Assembly: GCA_013376735.1 (NCBI GenBank)
Contig: VINJ01000001.1
Coordinates: forward strand, 2,976,001 to 3,040,000
Source: a bacterium Scap17
GTDB taxonomy: Bacteria > Pseudomonadota > Gammaproteobacteria > Pseudomonadales > Halomonadaceae
Direction of reading: 5' to 3'
DNA length: 64,000 nucleotides
Shown: piece after piece, positions 26,373 through 35,971 of the stretch
How the letters are laid out: each line of letters opens with the position of its first letter
How positions within the stretch are numbered: position 1 is the stretch's first letter
The notes under the pieces: generated by a model
The model's input: the letters and a program-made list of their open reading frames with translations, nothing else
What the model was told of the DNA's origin: nothing
Databases searched by the model: none
Translations under genes and position numbers: made by a program

Positions 26373-26448
26373 TGGTGGAGCCTAGCGGGATCGAACCGCT
26401 GACCTCAACACTGCCAGTGTTGCGCTCTCCCAGCTGAGCTAAGGCCCC
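26373..26448 (-). tRNA. tRNA-Ala (GGC), second copy
   Basis: A 76-nt cloverleaf starting GGGGCCTTAGCTCAGCTGGG, with anticodon stem CAACA/TGTTG, loop CTGGCAG (anticodon GGC, reads GCC/GCU), T-loop GGTTCGATCCC and encoded CCA. It appears identical to the copy at 26524-26599. Confidence 0.97.
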
Positions 26449-26523
26449 TAATCAGACTGTCATGTCATGTGTCACCTGCAGGCAAGTGGGCACGTGAAAC
26501 CTGGACAGACTTGTCGTGAATCA

Positions 26524-26599
26524 TGGTGGAGCCTAGCGGGATCGAACCGCTGACCTCAACACTGCCAGTGTTGCGCTCTCCCAGCTGAGCTAAGGCCCC
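26524..26599 (-). tRNA. tRNA-Ala (GGC), first copy
   Basis: The same 76-nt sequence as the downstream copy, including anticodon GGC and encoded CCA. It lies promoter-proximal on the minus strand; the 75-bp spacer to the second copy implies one dicistronic precursor. Confidence 0.97.
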
Positions 26600-26617
26600 G
26601 TCTTCACGATGAGGCGC

Positions 26618-26646
26618 ATGTTACAGAGCGACGAATACGTCGTCAA
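26618..26646 (-). promoter_or_regulatory. Sigma70 promoter of the tRNA-Ala pair
   Basis: On the minus strand TTGACG (26641-26646), a 17-nt spacer and TAACAT (26618-26623) put the transcription start about 10-12 nt before the first tRNA. The remaining gap to the response regulator (26647-26899) shows no other gene. Confidence 0.65.
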
Positions 26647-26899
26647 CCTCTTATTTTTGCTGCGCTTTGTGGAGAGCGTGAAGTCTACGGTTCACATCGC
26701 GAGGCACGGTTTCCCGCAGGGGCTCGCTCACTGCCACACGGCCGACGACAAGGAGCAGGGATCACGCTAGCACTATATCAGCAGTGGTTATCCTGAGCGC
26801 GACTCACTGGATGACAGGGCATCGACAAGCCCTTGTCCAATGGGTACATTGGATCGCGCATTCACTTCACTACTTATTGACACCTTTACTGGAGCCGCC

Positions 26900-27562
26900 T
26901 TGATCAAGGTTCTTGTCGCTGACGACCACCACCTGGTGCGTACCAGCATCGTCCGTACCATTGAGCTAGAGGATGGGCTCAAGGTGATTGCAGAAGCCTC
27001 GGATGGCGAAACCGCGATCAAACTCTGCCGTGAGCACAGCCCGGATATCGTGCTCATGGACATACGCATGCCCGGCGTTGATGGCCTGGAAGCCACGCAG
27101 AAGATCGTGCGCAGTCTGCCCGACGTCAGGGTCATCGTGCTGACCGCCTATCTGGAAGAGTCCTTCGCCAAACGCCTGCTGGAAGCGGGAGCCTTCGGCT
27201 TCATCTCCAAGGGCACGCCCTTTGACGAGATGATTCGCGCCATCCATCAGGTGGCCGCAGGCGAACGCTATCTATCCCCGGAAATCGCCCAGCGCCTGGT
27301 GTTCTCGGGCATGGACACCCAGCGCAGCAATCCCTTCGATCAGCTGTCGAGCCGCGAGCTGCAGGTGGCGACTATGATCGTCAATTGCCATCGCGTCAGC
27401 GAGATCTCGGACCGCCTGCACCTGAGCCCGAAGACGGTCAACACCTACCGTTACCGCATCTTCGACAAGCTTGGCGTAACCAGCGACGTGGAGATGACGC
27501 ATCTGGCCATGCGTCACCAGCTGCTGGATGACTACGTGCTGGACCGTCCTGACGAGGCTTGA
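26900..27562 (+). CDS. uvrY: Response regulator UvrY/GacA
   Basis: 220 residues if read from the TTG at 26900, which has GGAG 5 nt upstream and gives the family N-terminus (M)IKVLVADDHHLVR. An in-frame ATG at 26840 would add 20 residues and has no ribosome-binding site. The receiver domain has D8/D9, phospho-acceptor D54 in VLMDIRMPG, and K near residue 104 (FISKG). A LuxR-type helix-turn-helix is at about 145-205 (LSSRELQVATMIVN ... LHLSPKTVNTYRYRIFDKLGV). GacA/UvrY answers to the GacS/BarA kinase and activates CsrA-sequestering small RNAs. The downstream uvrC and pgsA order is the conserved gammaproteobacterial arrangement. Confidence 0.9.
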   Translation: MIKVLVADDHHLVRTSIVRTIELEDGLKVIAEASDGETAIKLCREHSPDIVLMDIRMPGVDGLEATQKIVRSLPDVRVIVLTAYLEESFAKRLLEAGAFGFISKGTPFDEMIRAIHQVAAGERYLSPEIAQRLVFSGMDTQRSNPFDQLSSRELQVATMIVNCHRVSEISDRLHLSPKTVNTYRYRIFDKLGVTSDVEMTHLAMRHQLLDDYVLDRPDEA

Positions 27563-27634
27563 ACAAGCACACCTTGCTAGCCCGTCACACACTGCAGGCC
27601 CGCGCTGCTCGTGACACTCCCGAGAAGCGCCGTC

Positions 27635-27688
27635 AACGCCTCATGCAAGAACGCCACCTTCCCGGGTGGCGTTCTTGCATGAGGCGTT
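27635..27688. terminator. 24-bp perfect inverted repeat between uvrY and uvrC
   Basis: Arms at 27635-27658 and 27665-27688 are exactly complementary over 24 bp (left arm begins AACGCCTCATGCAAGAACGC), with a TTCCCG loop; TTTCTGTC follows. A partial third copy of the arm (TGAGGCGTTCTTG) occurs just after at about 27694-27707. It probably acts as a strong terminator or transcript-end structure separating uvrY from uvrC. Confidence 0.75.
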
Positions 27689-27830
27689 TCTGTCTGAGGC
27701 GTTCTTGAGTGGCACGTCCTGATCGGGCCGGTCATGACAGCAGGCATTGCAGCATGGCGGCGTCGCCCCCATGCCTGCGAGCAATCGCCCTTGTTTGATA
27801 GACTCGAGGCATCTCTGGACGAGGAACCTC

Positions 27831-29864
27831 ATGGCCAAGCAGCACACTGATCCCACGATGACGGACACCACTTCTCAGTCACCCGAGAATGAGCAGCCAT
27901 CAGGCAATCCTGCCCAACCTGAAGGCTCGCCAGCCCATGATGCCAGCGCGCGGGCTGACAGTCGCGCACGCAGCGATGCCGCACGGGTCTCCAGCCGTCT
28001 GATCACCAGTGACGCCAGCAGTGACCTGCTGCAGGGCAGCGAGGCAACCGGCTTCGATGCCCGCCATTTTCTCAAGCATGTCAGCGATGCACCGGGCATC
28101 TACCGCATGCTGGATAGCGCAGGCGACGTGCTGTATGTGGGCAAGGCCAAGCGCCTCAAGGCGCGCCTCTCCAGCTATTTCCGCAATACCGGCCTGAATG
28201 CCAAGACCCAGGCATTGGTGGGGCGCATTGCCGACGTGCAGGTCACCATCACCCGCAGCGAGACCGAAGCTCTGCTGCTGGAGCAGACCCTGATCAAGGA
28301 GCTGCGCCCGCCTTACAACATCCTGCTGCGTGACGACAAATCCTACCCTTACGTCTTCATCAGCCAGCATCACGACTATCCGGCGCTGGAGTTCAAGCGC
28401 GTGCGCCACAAGCGCAATGACGGACGCTACTTCGGCCCCTACCCGAGCAGCGTCGCGGTACGCGAGTCCTTGACGCTGATGCAGAAGATCTTCCGCCTGC
28501 GCAATTGCGAGGATTCGGTGTTCGCCCACCGCGAGCGCCCGTGCCTGCAATATCAGATCAACCGCTGCACCGCGCCGTGTGTCGACTACATCAGCAAGCA
28601 GGATTATCGGCGCGACATGGAACATGCGGTGATGTGCCTGAACGGCCAGAGCGACAAGGTCACCGACGAGCTCAGCCAGGCGATGGAAGACGCGGCCATG
28701 CGGCTGGAATTCGAGGAAGCGGCTCGCCTGCGTGATCAGGTCGCCCAGCTGCGCCGCATGCAAGAGAAGCAATACGTCGACACCGGCACCGGCAACGCCG
28801 ACATCCTGGCGCTGGCCGAGCGCCCCGGCGGGCTCTGCATCAGCGTGGTCTCGGTCCGCCAGGGTCGTATGCTCGGCGCACGTCACTTCTCGCCGAGCAA
28901 TGGCCTGGACCTGACCAGCAGCGAGCTGCTGACCAGCTTCGTCAGTCAGTACTATCTCGGCCAGGACAGGGAGATGCCTGATGAAGTACTGACCTCGCTG
29001 GCCCTCGAGGACGCCAACCTGCTGGAAGGCGCCTTGAGCGAGAAGGCCGAACGCCGGGTACGGGTCGCGCATCAGGTGCGTGGCCATCGCGCCCAGTGGC
29101 TGACACTGGCGCAGACCAACGCCGAGCAACATCTGGCCACCCAGCTGGCCAGCCGCCAGCAGCTGTCCAACCGCTTCCTGTCGCTGCGCGATGCGCTGGG
29201 ACTCGATGAAGTGCCCAAGCGACTGGAATGTTTCGACATCTCCCACAGTCATGGCGAGGCGACCGTGGCCAGCTGCGTGGTCTTCGATCATGACGGCCCG
29301 ATCAAGTCGGATTACCGGCGCTTCAATATCGAAGGCGTGACGGCCGGCGATGACTACGCCGCCATGCAGCAGGCGCTGACGCGGCGCTTCAAGCGCCTGC
29401 AGGAAGGCGAAGGCAAGCGCCCGGACATCCTGCTGGTCGATGGCGGCAAGGGGCAGCTCAACATGGCGCGCGGGGTGTTCGAGTCACTCGGCGTGACTGA
29501 CATCATCCTGCTCGGGGTGGCCAAGGGCACCACGCGCAAGGCAGGGCTCGAGACGCTGTTCATCGAGACGGTGCATGACACCCTGGATCTTGACAGCCAC
29601 TCGCCGGCGCTGCACTTGATCCAGCATGTGCGCGATGAATCACACCGCTTCGCCATCGCCGGTCACCGCGCCAAACGCGACAAGGCGCGGCGTACCTCAA
29701 GTCTGGAGGGAATCGCGGGAGTCGGCCCCAAGCGGCGCCGCGAGCTGCTCAAGTTCTTCGGCGGACTGCAGGGGGTGAAACAGGCCTCCAAACCGGAACT
29801 GGCCCGCGTGCCCGGCATCAGCGAATCGCTCGCCGAGCTGATCCACCAGGCGCTACATGGCTGA
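27831..29864 (+). CDS. uvrC: Excinuclease ABC subunit C
   Basis: 677 residues from the ATG at 27831 (GAGGA 5 nt upstream). A Ser/Asp-rich leader of about 75 residues, unusual for the family, precedes the GIY-YIG nuclease domain (GIY at 89-91, then LYVGKAK). A UvrB-interacting UVR motif ([16 protein letters not shown]), the RNase H-like nuclease half with [10 protein letters not shown] and VDGGKGQL, and a C-terminal (HhH)2 pair ([21 protein letters not shown]) follow. It makes both incisions in nucleotide excision repair. The leader is the main deviation from the usual length of about 610. Confidence 0.95.
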   Translation: MAKQHTDPTMTDTTSQSPENEQPSGNPAQPEGSPAHDASARADSRARSDAARVSSRLITSDASSDLLQGSEATGFDARHFLKHVSDAPGIYRMLDSAGDVLYVGKAKRLKARLSSYFRNTGLNAKTQALVGRIADVQVTITRSETEALLLEQTLIKELRPPYNILLRDDKSYPYVFISQHHDYPALEFKRVRHKRNDGRYFGPYPSSVAVRESLTLMQKIFRLRNCEDSVFAHRERPCLQYQINRCTAPCVDYISKQDYRRDMEHAVMCLNGQSDKVTDELSQAMEDAAMRLEFEEAARLRDQVAQLRRMQEKQYVDTGTGNADILALAERPGGLCISVVSVRQGRMLGARHFSPSNGLDLTSSELLTSFVSQYYLGQDREMPDEVLTSLALEDANLLEGALSEKAERRVRVAHQVRGHRAQWLTLAQTNAEQHLATQLASRQQLSNRFLSLRDALGLDEVPKRLECFDISHSHGEATVASCVVFDHDGPIKSDYRRFNIEGVTAGDDYAAMQQALTRRFKRLQEGEGKRPDILLVDGGKGQLNMARGVFESLGVTDIILLGVAKGTTRKAGLETLFIETVHDTLDLDSHSPALHLIQHVRDESHRFAIAGHRAKRDKARRTSSLEGIAGVGPKRRRELLKFFGGLQGVKQASKPELARVPGISESLAELIHQALHG

Positions 29865-30114
29865 TGAATCAGACGCTGCATGGCTGCCTCCCGTGCACGA
29901 CATGGTGGCCTCTGGCACCATCGACTCAACGCTCAAGGAAGAGTGACAGAGCGTTGGCTTGAATAACCTGCCGTTTGGCATGGCTGAATGCACCGCCGGC
30001 AGGCTAGAATAGACGACTTGTGCGGCGTCAATCGAACGGCTTTCTTCAGGGGCTCGACTCGCCCTCGATTGCGCCCAGCCACCTACGCTTCATGCAAGGA
30101 CTCGTGCCGTCACG

Positions 30115-30663
30115 ATGAGCATCCCCAATATCCTGACTCTGATCCGCATCCTGTTCATTCCGCTGCTGGTGGTATGTTTCTATCTGCCTTATGCATGGAG
30201 CCTGCCGCTGACGGCGCTGCTTTTCGCACTGGCCGCCATCACCGACTGGTTCGATGGCTATCTGGCCCGCCTGTGGAATCAGACCACGCCCTTCGGCGCC
30301 TTCCTGGACCCCGTCGCCGACAAGCTGATGGTCGCGGTGGCACTGGGCCTGCTGATAGAACGCTACGACAGCCTGTGGATGACCATCCCGAGCCTGGTCA
30401 TCATCGGTCGCGAGATCGTCATCTCGGCACTGCGTGAGTGGATGGCCGAGATCGGCAAGCGCGGCAGCGTCGCGGTGTCCTGGGTCGGCAAACTGAAGAC
30501 GGCTGCCCAGATGCTCGCCCTGTTCATGCTGCTGTTCTTCGCCCCGGGCAGTGTCGGAGGGGACACCGGCCTCGCCCTGCTGTATATCTCGGCTGCGCTG
30601 ACGCTGTGGTCGATGATCAGCTACCTGCGCGCCGCCTGGCCGGAACTGGTGCGCTCGGTCTGA
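30115..30663 (+). CDS. pgsA: CDP-diacylglycerol-glycerol-3-phosphate 3-phosphatidyltransferase
   Basis: 182 residues with four to five membrane segments. The CDP-alcohol phosphotransferase motif is present as DWFDGYLARLWNQ followed by FGAFLDPVADK, which supplies the four catalytic aspartates. It makes phosphatidylglycerophosphate, the precursor of phosphatidylglycerol and cardiolipin. It follows uvrC and precedes the Gly/Cys/Leu tRNAs, as in Escherichia coli. PgpA, a later step, is at 54041-54514. The 250-bp gap after uvrC shows no further gene. Confidence 0.95.
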   Translation: MSIPNILTLIRILFIPLLVVCFYLPYAWSLPLTALLFALAAITDWFDGYLARLWNQTTPFGAFLDPVADKLMVAVALGLLIERYDSLWMTIPSLVIIGREIVISALREWMAEIGKRGSVAVSWVGKLKTAAQMLALFMLLFFAPGSVGGDTGLALLYISAALTLWSMISYLRAAWPELVRSV

Positions 30664-30776
30664 CACCCCGTTCAGCCACGAGATGCTGCGAATGCCTCAA
30701 CGCCCACCGCCCCTATGGCCGGTGGGCGTTTTCGTTTCCAGCGACCTGACTCGCGAGACAATTTTTCATTAACTGT

Positions 30777-30804
30777 TTGACAGCATGGGAATTATCCGTA
30801 TAAT
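30777..30804 (+). promoter_or_regulatory. Consensus sigma70 promoter of the tRNA-Gly/Cys operon
   Basis: Perfect TTGACA (30777-30782) and perfect TATAAT (30799-30804) separated by 16 nt. Transcription would begin near 30811, about 9 nt before tRNA-Gly. Confidence 0.85.
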
Positions 30805-30819
30805 TCGACCTCGAGTTCA

Positions 30820-30894
30820 GCGGGAATAGCTCAGTGGTAGAGCACAACCTTGCCAAGGTTGGGGTCGCGAGTTCGAATCTCGTTTCCCGCTCCA
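30820..30894 (+). tRNA. tRNA-Gly (GCC)
   Basis: A 75-nt cloverleaf: acceptor GCGGGAA/TTCCCGC, D-arm GCTCAGTGGTAGAGC, anticodon stem CAACC/GGTTG with loop TTGCCAA (anticodon GCC), T-arm with GTTCGAATC, and encoded CCA. Confidence 0.97.
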
Positions 30895-31006
30895 GTAACA
30901 CAGGTAGCGCAACATCCACCTGATTTACTGACTCATGTATCTGCAGCATCATCAGTGGATACTCCTCGGATCAGACATCAGTTTCGACTGACATCTCGAT
31001 CATTGA

Positions 31007-31080
31007 GGCTGGATGGCAGAGTGGTCATGCAGCGGACTGCAACTCCGTGTACGCCGGTTCGATTCCGACTCCAGCCTCCA
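31007..31080 (+). tRNA. tRNA-Cys (GCA)
   Basis: A 74-nt cloverleaf: acceptor GGCTGGA/TCCAGCC, anticodon stem GCGGA/TCCGT with loop CTGCAAC (anticodon GCA), T-loop GGTTCGATTCC, and encoded CCA. The spacer from tRNA-Gly is 112 nt. Confidence 0.97.
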
Positions 31081-31569
31081 TTTCAGATACCGAAACATCC
31101 CCTGTTTCTCTCTGGAATGGCTATGACACCCTCCCCCTTCAGGTCGTCACACTTCCCTTGCTTGTTTCGATTTGCATTGCTGCAACCCTGGCGCTTTTTC
31201 GCTTGGCTATCGTCTGATCTACCTCTTGCCAAGTCGTTGCCTTGCCACGTGATATCTCTGTTTTAATCTGTCCAGTGATTCTGACAGTCACCCTGATCCC
31301 ATGAAGGATTTCTCCTGTGCGCCTTCGCGCTCGGTACTGACCCTCTGTTTTCCTGCCCTTCTCCACCGTGCACCTTTTCGCGTTGCTTGTCGTGATCATG
31401 CCGGGCAAAAATCGCTCTGCTCTTCCTGTCTCAATGTCACCGCTCACGAAGACCATTCAGCGTCGCAATTTCATTGCATAACAGTCAGTTGAATCACGTA
31501 TTCAGCAAGGTGTCATTGCCATTAAAGTTGACCTTGATGTGAAATATGATAAGTTATGCGCCAGTCTGC
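31081..31569 (+). other. 489-bp gene-free spacer between tRNA-Cys and tRNA-Leu
   Basis: Moderately AT-rich with no ORF showing host codon use or a ribosome-binding site. In E. coli the corresponding tRNAs lie close together, so this spacer is expanded. A TTGACC (31528-31533) with a weak TAAGTT 16 nt later could be a separate promoter for tRNA-Leu. Confidence 0.5.
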
Positions 31570-31654
31570 GCGGCCATGGTGGAATCGGTAGACACCGGAG
31601 ACTTAAAATCTCCTGCCTTCGGGCGTGCCGGTTCGAGTCCGGCTGGCCGTACCA
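31570..31654 (+). tRNA. tRNA-Leu (TAA)
   Basis: An 85-nt class II tRNA: acceptor GCGGCCA/TGGCCGT, anticodon stem GGAGA/TCTCC with loop CTTAAAA (anticodon UAA), variable arm TGCCTTCGGGCG, T-loop GGTTCGAGTCC, and encoded CCA. Confidence 0.97.
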
Positions 31655-31684
31655 GATCAAGCAAGAGTCAGTCTGAATTCAAGA

Positions 31685-31717
31685 GCGCCGCTCCTCTCAC
31701 GAGGGGCGGCGCTTTTT
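31685..31717 (+). terminator. Terminator after tRNA-Leu
   Basis: GCGCCGC-T-CCTC pairs with GAGG-G-GCGGCGC and TTTTT follows. The stretch from there to 31981 contains no supported gene; it has only short direct repeats of CATGCCTGATACTTTT near 31730. Confidence 0.88.
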
Positions 31718-31981
31718 CATGCCTGATACTTTTCATGCCTGATACTTTTCGTGTCCGATGCTTTTCTTACCTTAACACTGCCCCGCTCGTCATGCCTCGC
31801 GCGGCCAGATGCCGAAGGAGGTAACCGTAGCTGGCAGTTCCTCGACACGAACAGTGCCGACAATCGCCCGGCCAGACGCCCGCAAGCGGCTTACATGCGA
31901 CTACACTGAAGAGGTAGCGACGCCAGCGCTGGTTTCCAGCCCGGCTCGCCCAGCCAACATGCATCAGTGCAGGAGCCAAAC

Positions 31982-32431
31982 ATGCTGACACTGCTCAAGA
32001 GTCCCGCCGATCACGTTGTCGCCCTGCATCTCGCGGGGCATATCGATCAGGCTTCGCTCGCCCCCATCATCAAGGAATGCGACGAACGCCTGGCGCGCCA
32101 TGAGCGAATCTCGCTGCTGGTGGAGATTGAACGCTTTGGCCTGATCACGCCCGCCGCCCTGCTCAATGATATCGGCTATGCCCTGCGCCATCTGGGAGAC
32201 TTCGAGCGCGAAGCCATCATCAGCAAGGCCGACTGGCTGCGCCACGTCACCGAGTTCAGCAAGCACCTGGTGCGCTCCATCGAGGTACGCCACTTCTCCC
32301 CCGACGAGCGCGAAGCTGCCTACGCCTGGGTGGCCGAGCCGCCGCGCGGCGGCTCTGGTCTCGGTGCTGGTGCCAATGAAGCCCCTGCCGGCCGTGAGGC
32401 GCAGTCTCCGCCTGAGCACCATCAGGCCTGA
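31982..32431 (+). CDS. SpoIIAA-like (STAS/SEC14-fold) protein
   Basis: 149 residues from the ATG at 31982, with GGAG 6 nt upstream; a GTG five codons earlier would overlap that site. The first 120 residues fit the SpoIIAA-like family: VVALHLAGHIDQASLAPIIKECDERLARHERISLLVEIERF, then a helical lid and IEVRHFSPDEREAAYAWV. The last 28 residues are Gly/Ala/Pro-rich and probably disordered. Members are small soluble proteins of unclear biochemical role. The gene stands alone between the tRNA cluster and a convergent membrane-protein gene. Confidence 0.75.
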   Translation: MLTLLKSPADHVVALHLAGHIDQASLAPIIKECDERLARHERISLLVEIERFGLITPAALLNDIGYALRHLGDFEREAIISKADWLRHVTEFSKHLVRSIEVRHFSPDEREAAYAWVAEPPRGGSGLGAGANEAPAGREAQSPPEHHQA

Positions 32432-32475
32432 GATGCCAGCCATCCGGCGCCCCTCCCAGACACCCTGCCACCTGC

Positions 32476-33909
32476 TCATGGCAGGGTGCGCGTCAGCACC
32501 AATCCCGCCAGCAGCAGCGCCCCCATCGAAACCGCCCAGAGCGTCATCGCGCGCTCCACTTCCGCTCGCTCTGCACAGCGCAGCAACTGGAAGACCGTGA
32601 TCAAGGGCAGCATGTAGCGCGTCTCGATAAGCTCGCGCGTGCAGATCATCAAGGCGAGCATTACCAGCAGCAGACCACCATGCCCCAGCCGCAGCGGTGC
32701 TCTCAGCCACCAGAGCGCCATGCTGGTAGTCAGCAACATGGTGACCCACAGCCCCACCGGGTGGTCATTGAGCCATGACAGCCAGGTATTGCGGATCGTC
32801 CAGCGCTGGAAATTGTAGTCATGCGTCACCTCAAAGCTCATCACCAGCATGACCCACACACCCGCCAGCGCCCCCAGCAGCAGAATGCCTCGCCATGGCC
32901 AGGCGCCCTGGGTGCACAGACGCCACAGCAGATGCCACTGCCTCGGCAAGTCGGCCAGCCACAATGGCAGAAACACCACGCCGATCACGCCCAGGTAATA
33001 GCCGAGATTGCCGGTGTGCCAACCGGCCTGATGACGCGTGGTATCGCCCATGGCAATGCCATCATTCCAGAGAACAAACCCGATAAAGGCGGCCACCGGA
33101 ATCACGGCCACCCACCACCAGCGCACGATCAGGCCCCACCAGACGGAAAGCTGGCACAGCGGCGAGCGCAGCGGTGGTGCCATGCCGACAGCCTGCGAAC
33201 AAACCCCAGGCTGCGCTTGCGTCATGAACAGCAATAGACCGCCCCACAGCCCGAGCAGCACGATGCTGTCCTGCCGCAAGCCGAGCCCGGCCAGGATCAA
33301 CACCAGCAACAGCAGACGCCGCTCACGCACCAGCGCAACGAGCTGCAGCGCGATCAGGGCGATGATCCACGGGTCGGTATACACCAGCACCAGATAGGGG
33401 AAGATGATCGGCAGCCATAGCCACTGCCAGCTCTGACGATTCGCCTGTTGCTGGGCATCGTTCTCATCGAGCATGGGGTCAAGGCGCCGATAGACGCTCG
33501 GCAGCGCCCGCCAGACCATGCACACCATGACACTGAAGCCGAGCAGCGACAGGCCCCGCACCCAGTCAACCGAGGGCATTTCAGGCCAGCGCCCGGCCAG
33601 GGCGTCAGCCGCGAGAGGAAGATTGAGCCACTCCCCCAACGTCTGAAGCGTCACGAGCACCACCGCCATGGTGGCGTGATATAGCGTCAGGGTGGTCAGC
33701 TTGGGATGCTGACCCCAGTCGCCGGCGAGAAACTGGCGAATCTGCGCGAAATGCACTCCCTCATCGACGAAAGGGATCGGCAGGAAAAGACTCACCAGCC
33801 ACAGGGAAACGCTCAGGCACGCCCCCAGTGCGAGCAACACAAGCCCCACCTTCAAGGGCCAGCGATGTCTGGCGCGCGCGTATCCCATGCGCTGATCGAG
33901 TGATGACAT
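32476..33909 (-). CDS. Polytopic membrane protein resembling DIE2/ALG10 glucosyltransferases
   Basis: 477 residues with about 10-12 hydrophobic segments. Between the first two is FVDEGVHFAQIRQFLAGDW...PKLTTL (D49, E50, H53, K70, T72, T73), matching the DE-x-FH-x-Q and WDPKITT motif of ALG10-type dolichyl-phosphoglucose alpha-1,2-glucosyltransferases. The family's YTD (177-179) and RQxxIV (212-217) motifs are also present. In eukaryotes ALG10 adds the last glucose to the N-glycan precursor; bacterial relatives presumably use a polyprenyl-phosphate sugar to modify a cell-surface glycan. The gene is single and divergent from proS. The family call comes from motifs I recognised; acceptor and role are unknown. 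Confidence 0.6.
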   Translation of the reverse strand: MSSLDQRMGYARARHRWPLKVGLVLLALGACLSVSLWLVSLFLPIPFVDEGVHFAQIRQFLAGDWGQHPKLTTLTLYHATMAVVLVTLQTLGEWLNLPLAADALAGRWPEMPSVDWVRGLSLLGFSVMVCMVWRALPSVYRRLDPMLDENDAQQQANRQSWQWLWLPIIFPYLVLVYTDPWIIALIALQLVALVRERRLLLLVLILAGLGLRQDSIVLLGLWGGLLLFMTQAQPGVCSQAVGMAPPLRSPLCQLSVWWGLIVRWWWVAVIPVAAFIGFVLWNDGIAMGDTTRHQAGWHTGNLGYYLGVIGVVFLPLWLADLPRQWHLLWRLCTQGAWPWRGILLLGALAGVWVMLVMSFEVTHDYNFQRWTIRNTWLSWLNDHPVGLWVTMLLTTSMALWWLRAPLRLGHGGLLLVMLALMICTRELIETRYMLPLITVFQLLRCAERAEVERAMTLWAVSMGALLLAGLVLTRTLP

Positions 33910-34186
33910 ATCCCTGTCTCCTTATCGGCTCCTTATCAGGACTCCCCCGAAAGAGCCGATCGTGGCCCTCTTCAAGGGGAAACCCCGTGTCACCAGTATC
34001 GTCAGGCCGATGAGGATCTTTCCAGTCTGTCCATGCACTTTGCCCCTCCAAGGCTCGCGGCAGTACAATGCGCTCAGTCTGCTTCGCTGATGCGCCTGTA
34101 AAAGGCGTGCCGAAGACCTGCCTGTTCATGCTTCGCGACTGCGAAGCGTACCGATCAAAGCGACAAGTCGAGGGATCGCTGAGCCC

Positions 34187-35917
34187 ATGCGTGCCAGTCA
34201 ACTGCTGATTTCCACTCTCAAGGAAACCCCGTCCGACGCCGAAGTCGTCAGCCACCAGCTGATGCTGCGTGCCGGTTTCATCCGTCGCCTGACCTCCGGC
34301 CTCTACACCTGGATGCCACTGGGCCTGCGCACACTGCGCAAGGTCGAGCGCATCGTGCGTGAAGAGATGGACCGCTCCGGTGCCCAGGAACTGCTGATGC
34401 CAGCCGTGCAGCCAGCCGAGCTGTGGCAGGAGTCCGGTCGCTGGGAGCAGTACGGCCCCGAGCTGCTGCGCGTGGTTGACCGTCACCAGCGCGACTACTG
34501 TGTCGGCCCGACCCACGAGGAAGTCATCACCGACCTCGCGCGTCGTGAGCTGAACAGCTACAAGCAACTGCCGGCCAACTTCTACCAGGTCCAGACCAAG
34601 TTCCGCGACGAGATTCGTCCGCGCTTCGGCGTGATGCGCTCGCGCGAGTTCGTGATGAAGGATGGTTACTCCTTCCACTTGGGCGAAGAATCCCTGAAAG
34701 AGACCTATCAGGTGATGTACGACACTTACGTGCGCATCTTCACGCGTCTGGGTCTCGACTTCCGTCCCGTCATCGCCGACAACGGCTCCATCGGTGGCAC
34801 CGGCTCCCACGAATTCCACGTGCTGGCCGCCTCCGGTGAAGACGCCATCGCCTTCTCCACCGGCTCCGATTTCGCCGCCAACATCGAGAAGTGTGAAGCG
34901 CTGCCGGCACCGCTGGGCGAGACGCCTGAGCGCGCGGCACCAACCCAGGAGATGCAGCTGGTCGACACGCCGAACGCCAGGACCATCGCCGCACTGGTCG
35001 AGCAGCACGGCCTGGACATCAAGAAGACCGTCAAGACGCTGATCGTCAAGGCGGCCGAAGGCGTCGAAGGTGGTCTGATCGCGCTGATGGTGCGTGGCGA
35101 CCACGAGCTGAACGAGATCAAGGCCGAGCACCTGCCGCAGGTCGCCGAGCCGCTGACCATGGCCAGCGACGAGGAAGTGCGCGCCGCCGTCGGTGCCGGT
35201 TTCGGCTCCCTCGGCCCGGTCGGCCTCGAGATGCCGATCATCATCGATCGCAGCGTCGCGCTGATGAGCGATTTCGGTGCCGGTGCCAATATCGAAGGCA
35301 AGCACCACTTCGGCCTCAACTGGGAGCGCGATCTGCCGCTGCCGGAAATCGCCGATATCCGCAACGTCGTCGCCGGTGATCCGTCACCGGACGGCAAGGG
35401 CGTGATCGATATCGCACGCGGTATCGAGGTGGGTCACATATTCCAGCTCGGCACCAAGTACTCAGAGGCCATGAATGCCACCGTGCTCGACGAGAACGGC
35501 AAGGCACAGCCGCTGTCCATGGGCTGCTACGGCATCGGCGTGACCCGCGTGGTCGCGGCTGCCATCGAGCAGGGCAACGACAAGGGCGGTATCGTGCTGC
35601 CGGAAGCCATCGCGCCCTTCCAGGTCGCCATCGTGCCGATGAACGCCCACAAGTCCGTGCGTGTCAGCGAGACTGCCGAGCGCGTCTATCAGGAGCTGAC
35701 GGCTGCCGGTTACGACGTGCTGCTGGATGACCGTGATCTGCGCCCGGGCAACAAGTTCGCCGACGGCGAGCTGCTGGGCATTCCGCATCGCCTGGTGATC
35801 GGTGATCGTGGTCTCGACAATGGCGAGTACGAGTACAAGGGTCGCACCGACGCCGAAGCGACCATGATCGCCGTCGACAGCCTGCTGGACTTCCTGGCCG
35901 AGCACAGCGCGAGCTGA
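34187..35917 (+). CDS. proS: Prolyl-tRNA synthetase
   Basis: 576 residues, a bacterial-type class II synthetase. Motif 1 lies in [22 protein letters not shown], motif 2 in [26 protein letters not shown] and motif 3 in [16 protein letters not shown] YbaK-type editing insertion lies between motifs 2 and 3 (about 225-390), followed by a C-terminal anticodon-binding domain. It charges tRNA-Pro. The 277-bp gap before it, shared with the divergent membrane-protein gene, shows no other gene. Confidence 0.97.
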   Translation: MRASQLLISTLKETPSDAEVVSHQLMLRAGFIRRLTSGLYTWMPLGLRTLRKVERIVREEMDRSGAQELLMPAVQPAELWQESGRWEQYGPELLRVVDRHQRDYCVGPTHEEVITDLARRELNSYKQLPANFYQVQTKFRDEIRPRFGVMRSREFVMKDGYSFHLGEESLKETYQVMYDTYVRIFTRLGLDFRPVIADNGSIGGTGSHEFHVLAASGEDAIAFSTGSDFAANIEKCEALPAPLGETPERAAPTQEMQLVDTPNARTIAALVEQHGLDIKKTVKTLIVKAAEGVEGGLIALMVRGDHELNEIKAEHLPQVAEPLTMASDEEVRAAVGAGFGSLGPVGLEMPIIIDRSVALMSDFGAGANIEGKHHFGLNWERDLPLPEIADIRNVVAGDPSPDGKGVIDIARGIEVGHIFQLGTKYSEAMNATVLDENGKAQPLSMGCYGIGVTRVVAAAIEQGNDKGGIVLPEAIAPFQVAIVPMNAHKSVRVSETAERVYQELTAAGYDVLLDDRDLRPGNKFADGELLGIPHRLVIGDRGLDNGEYEYKGRTDAEATMIAVDSLLDFLAEHSAS

Positions 35918-35971
35918 ACTCGAGCCGCCTGAGCCACTCGCTCACGGCTGACGCTAGCGCAGCACCCGGGA

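Noticed and set aside
26373-26599. Tandem tRNA-Ala copies as an attachment-site duplication
   Set aside because: Both are full-length tRNAs sharing a promoter and terminator, so a simple gene duplication explains them.
31139-31456. 105-residue minus-strand ORF between tRNA-Cys and tRNA-Leu
   Set aside because: No ribosome-binding site, low-complexity basic product, and no resemblance to known families.
33761-35308. 515-residue minus-strand frame opposite proS
   Set aside because: A shadow of proS and the neighbouring gene; no motifs, and it overlaps the well-supported ALG10-like start.
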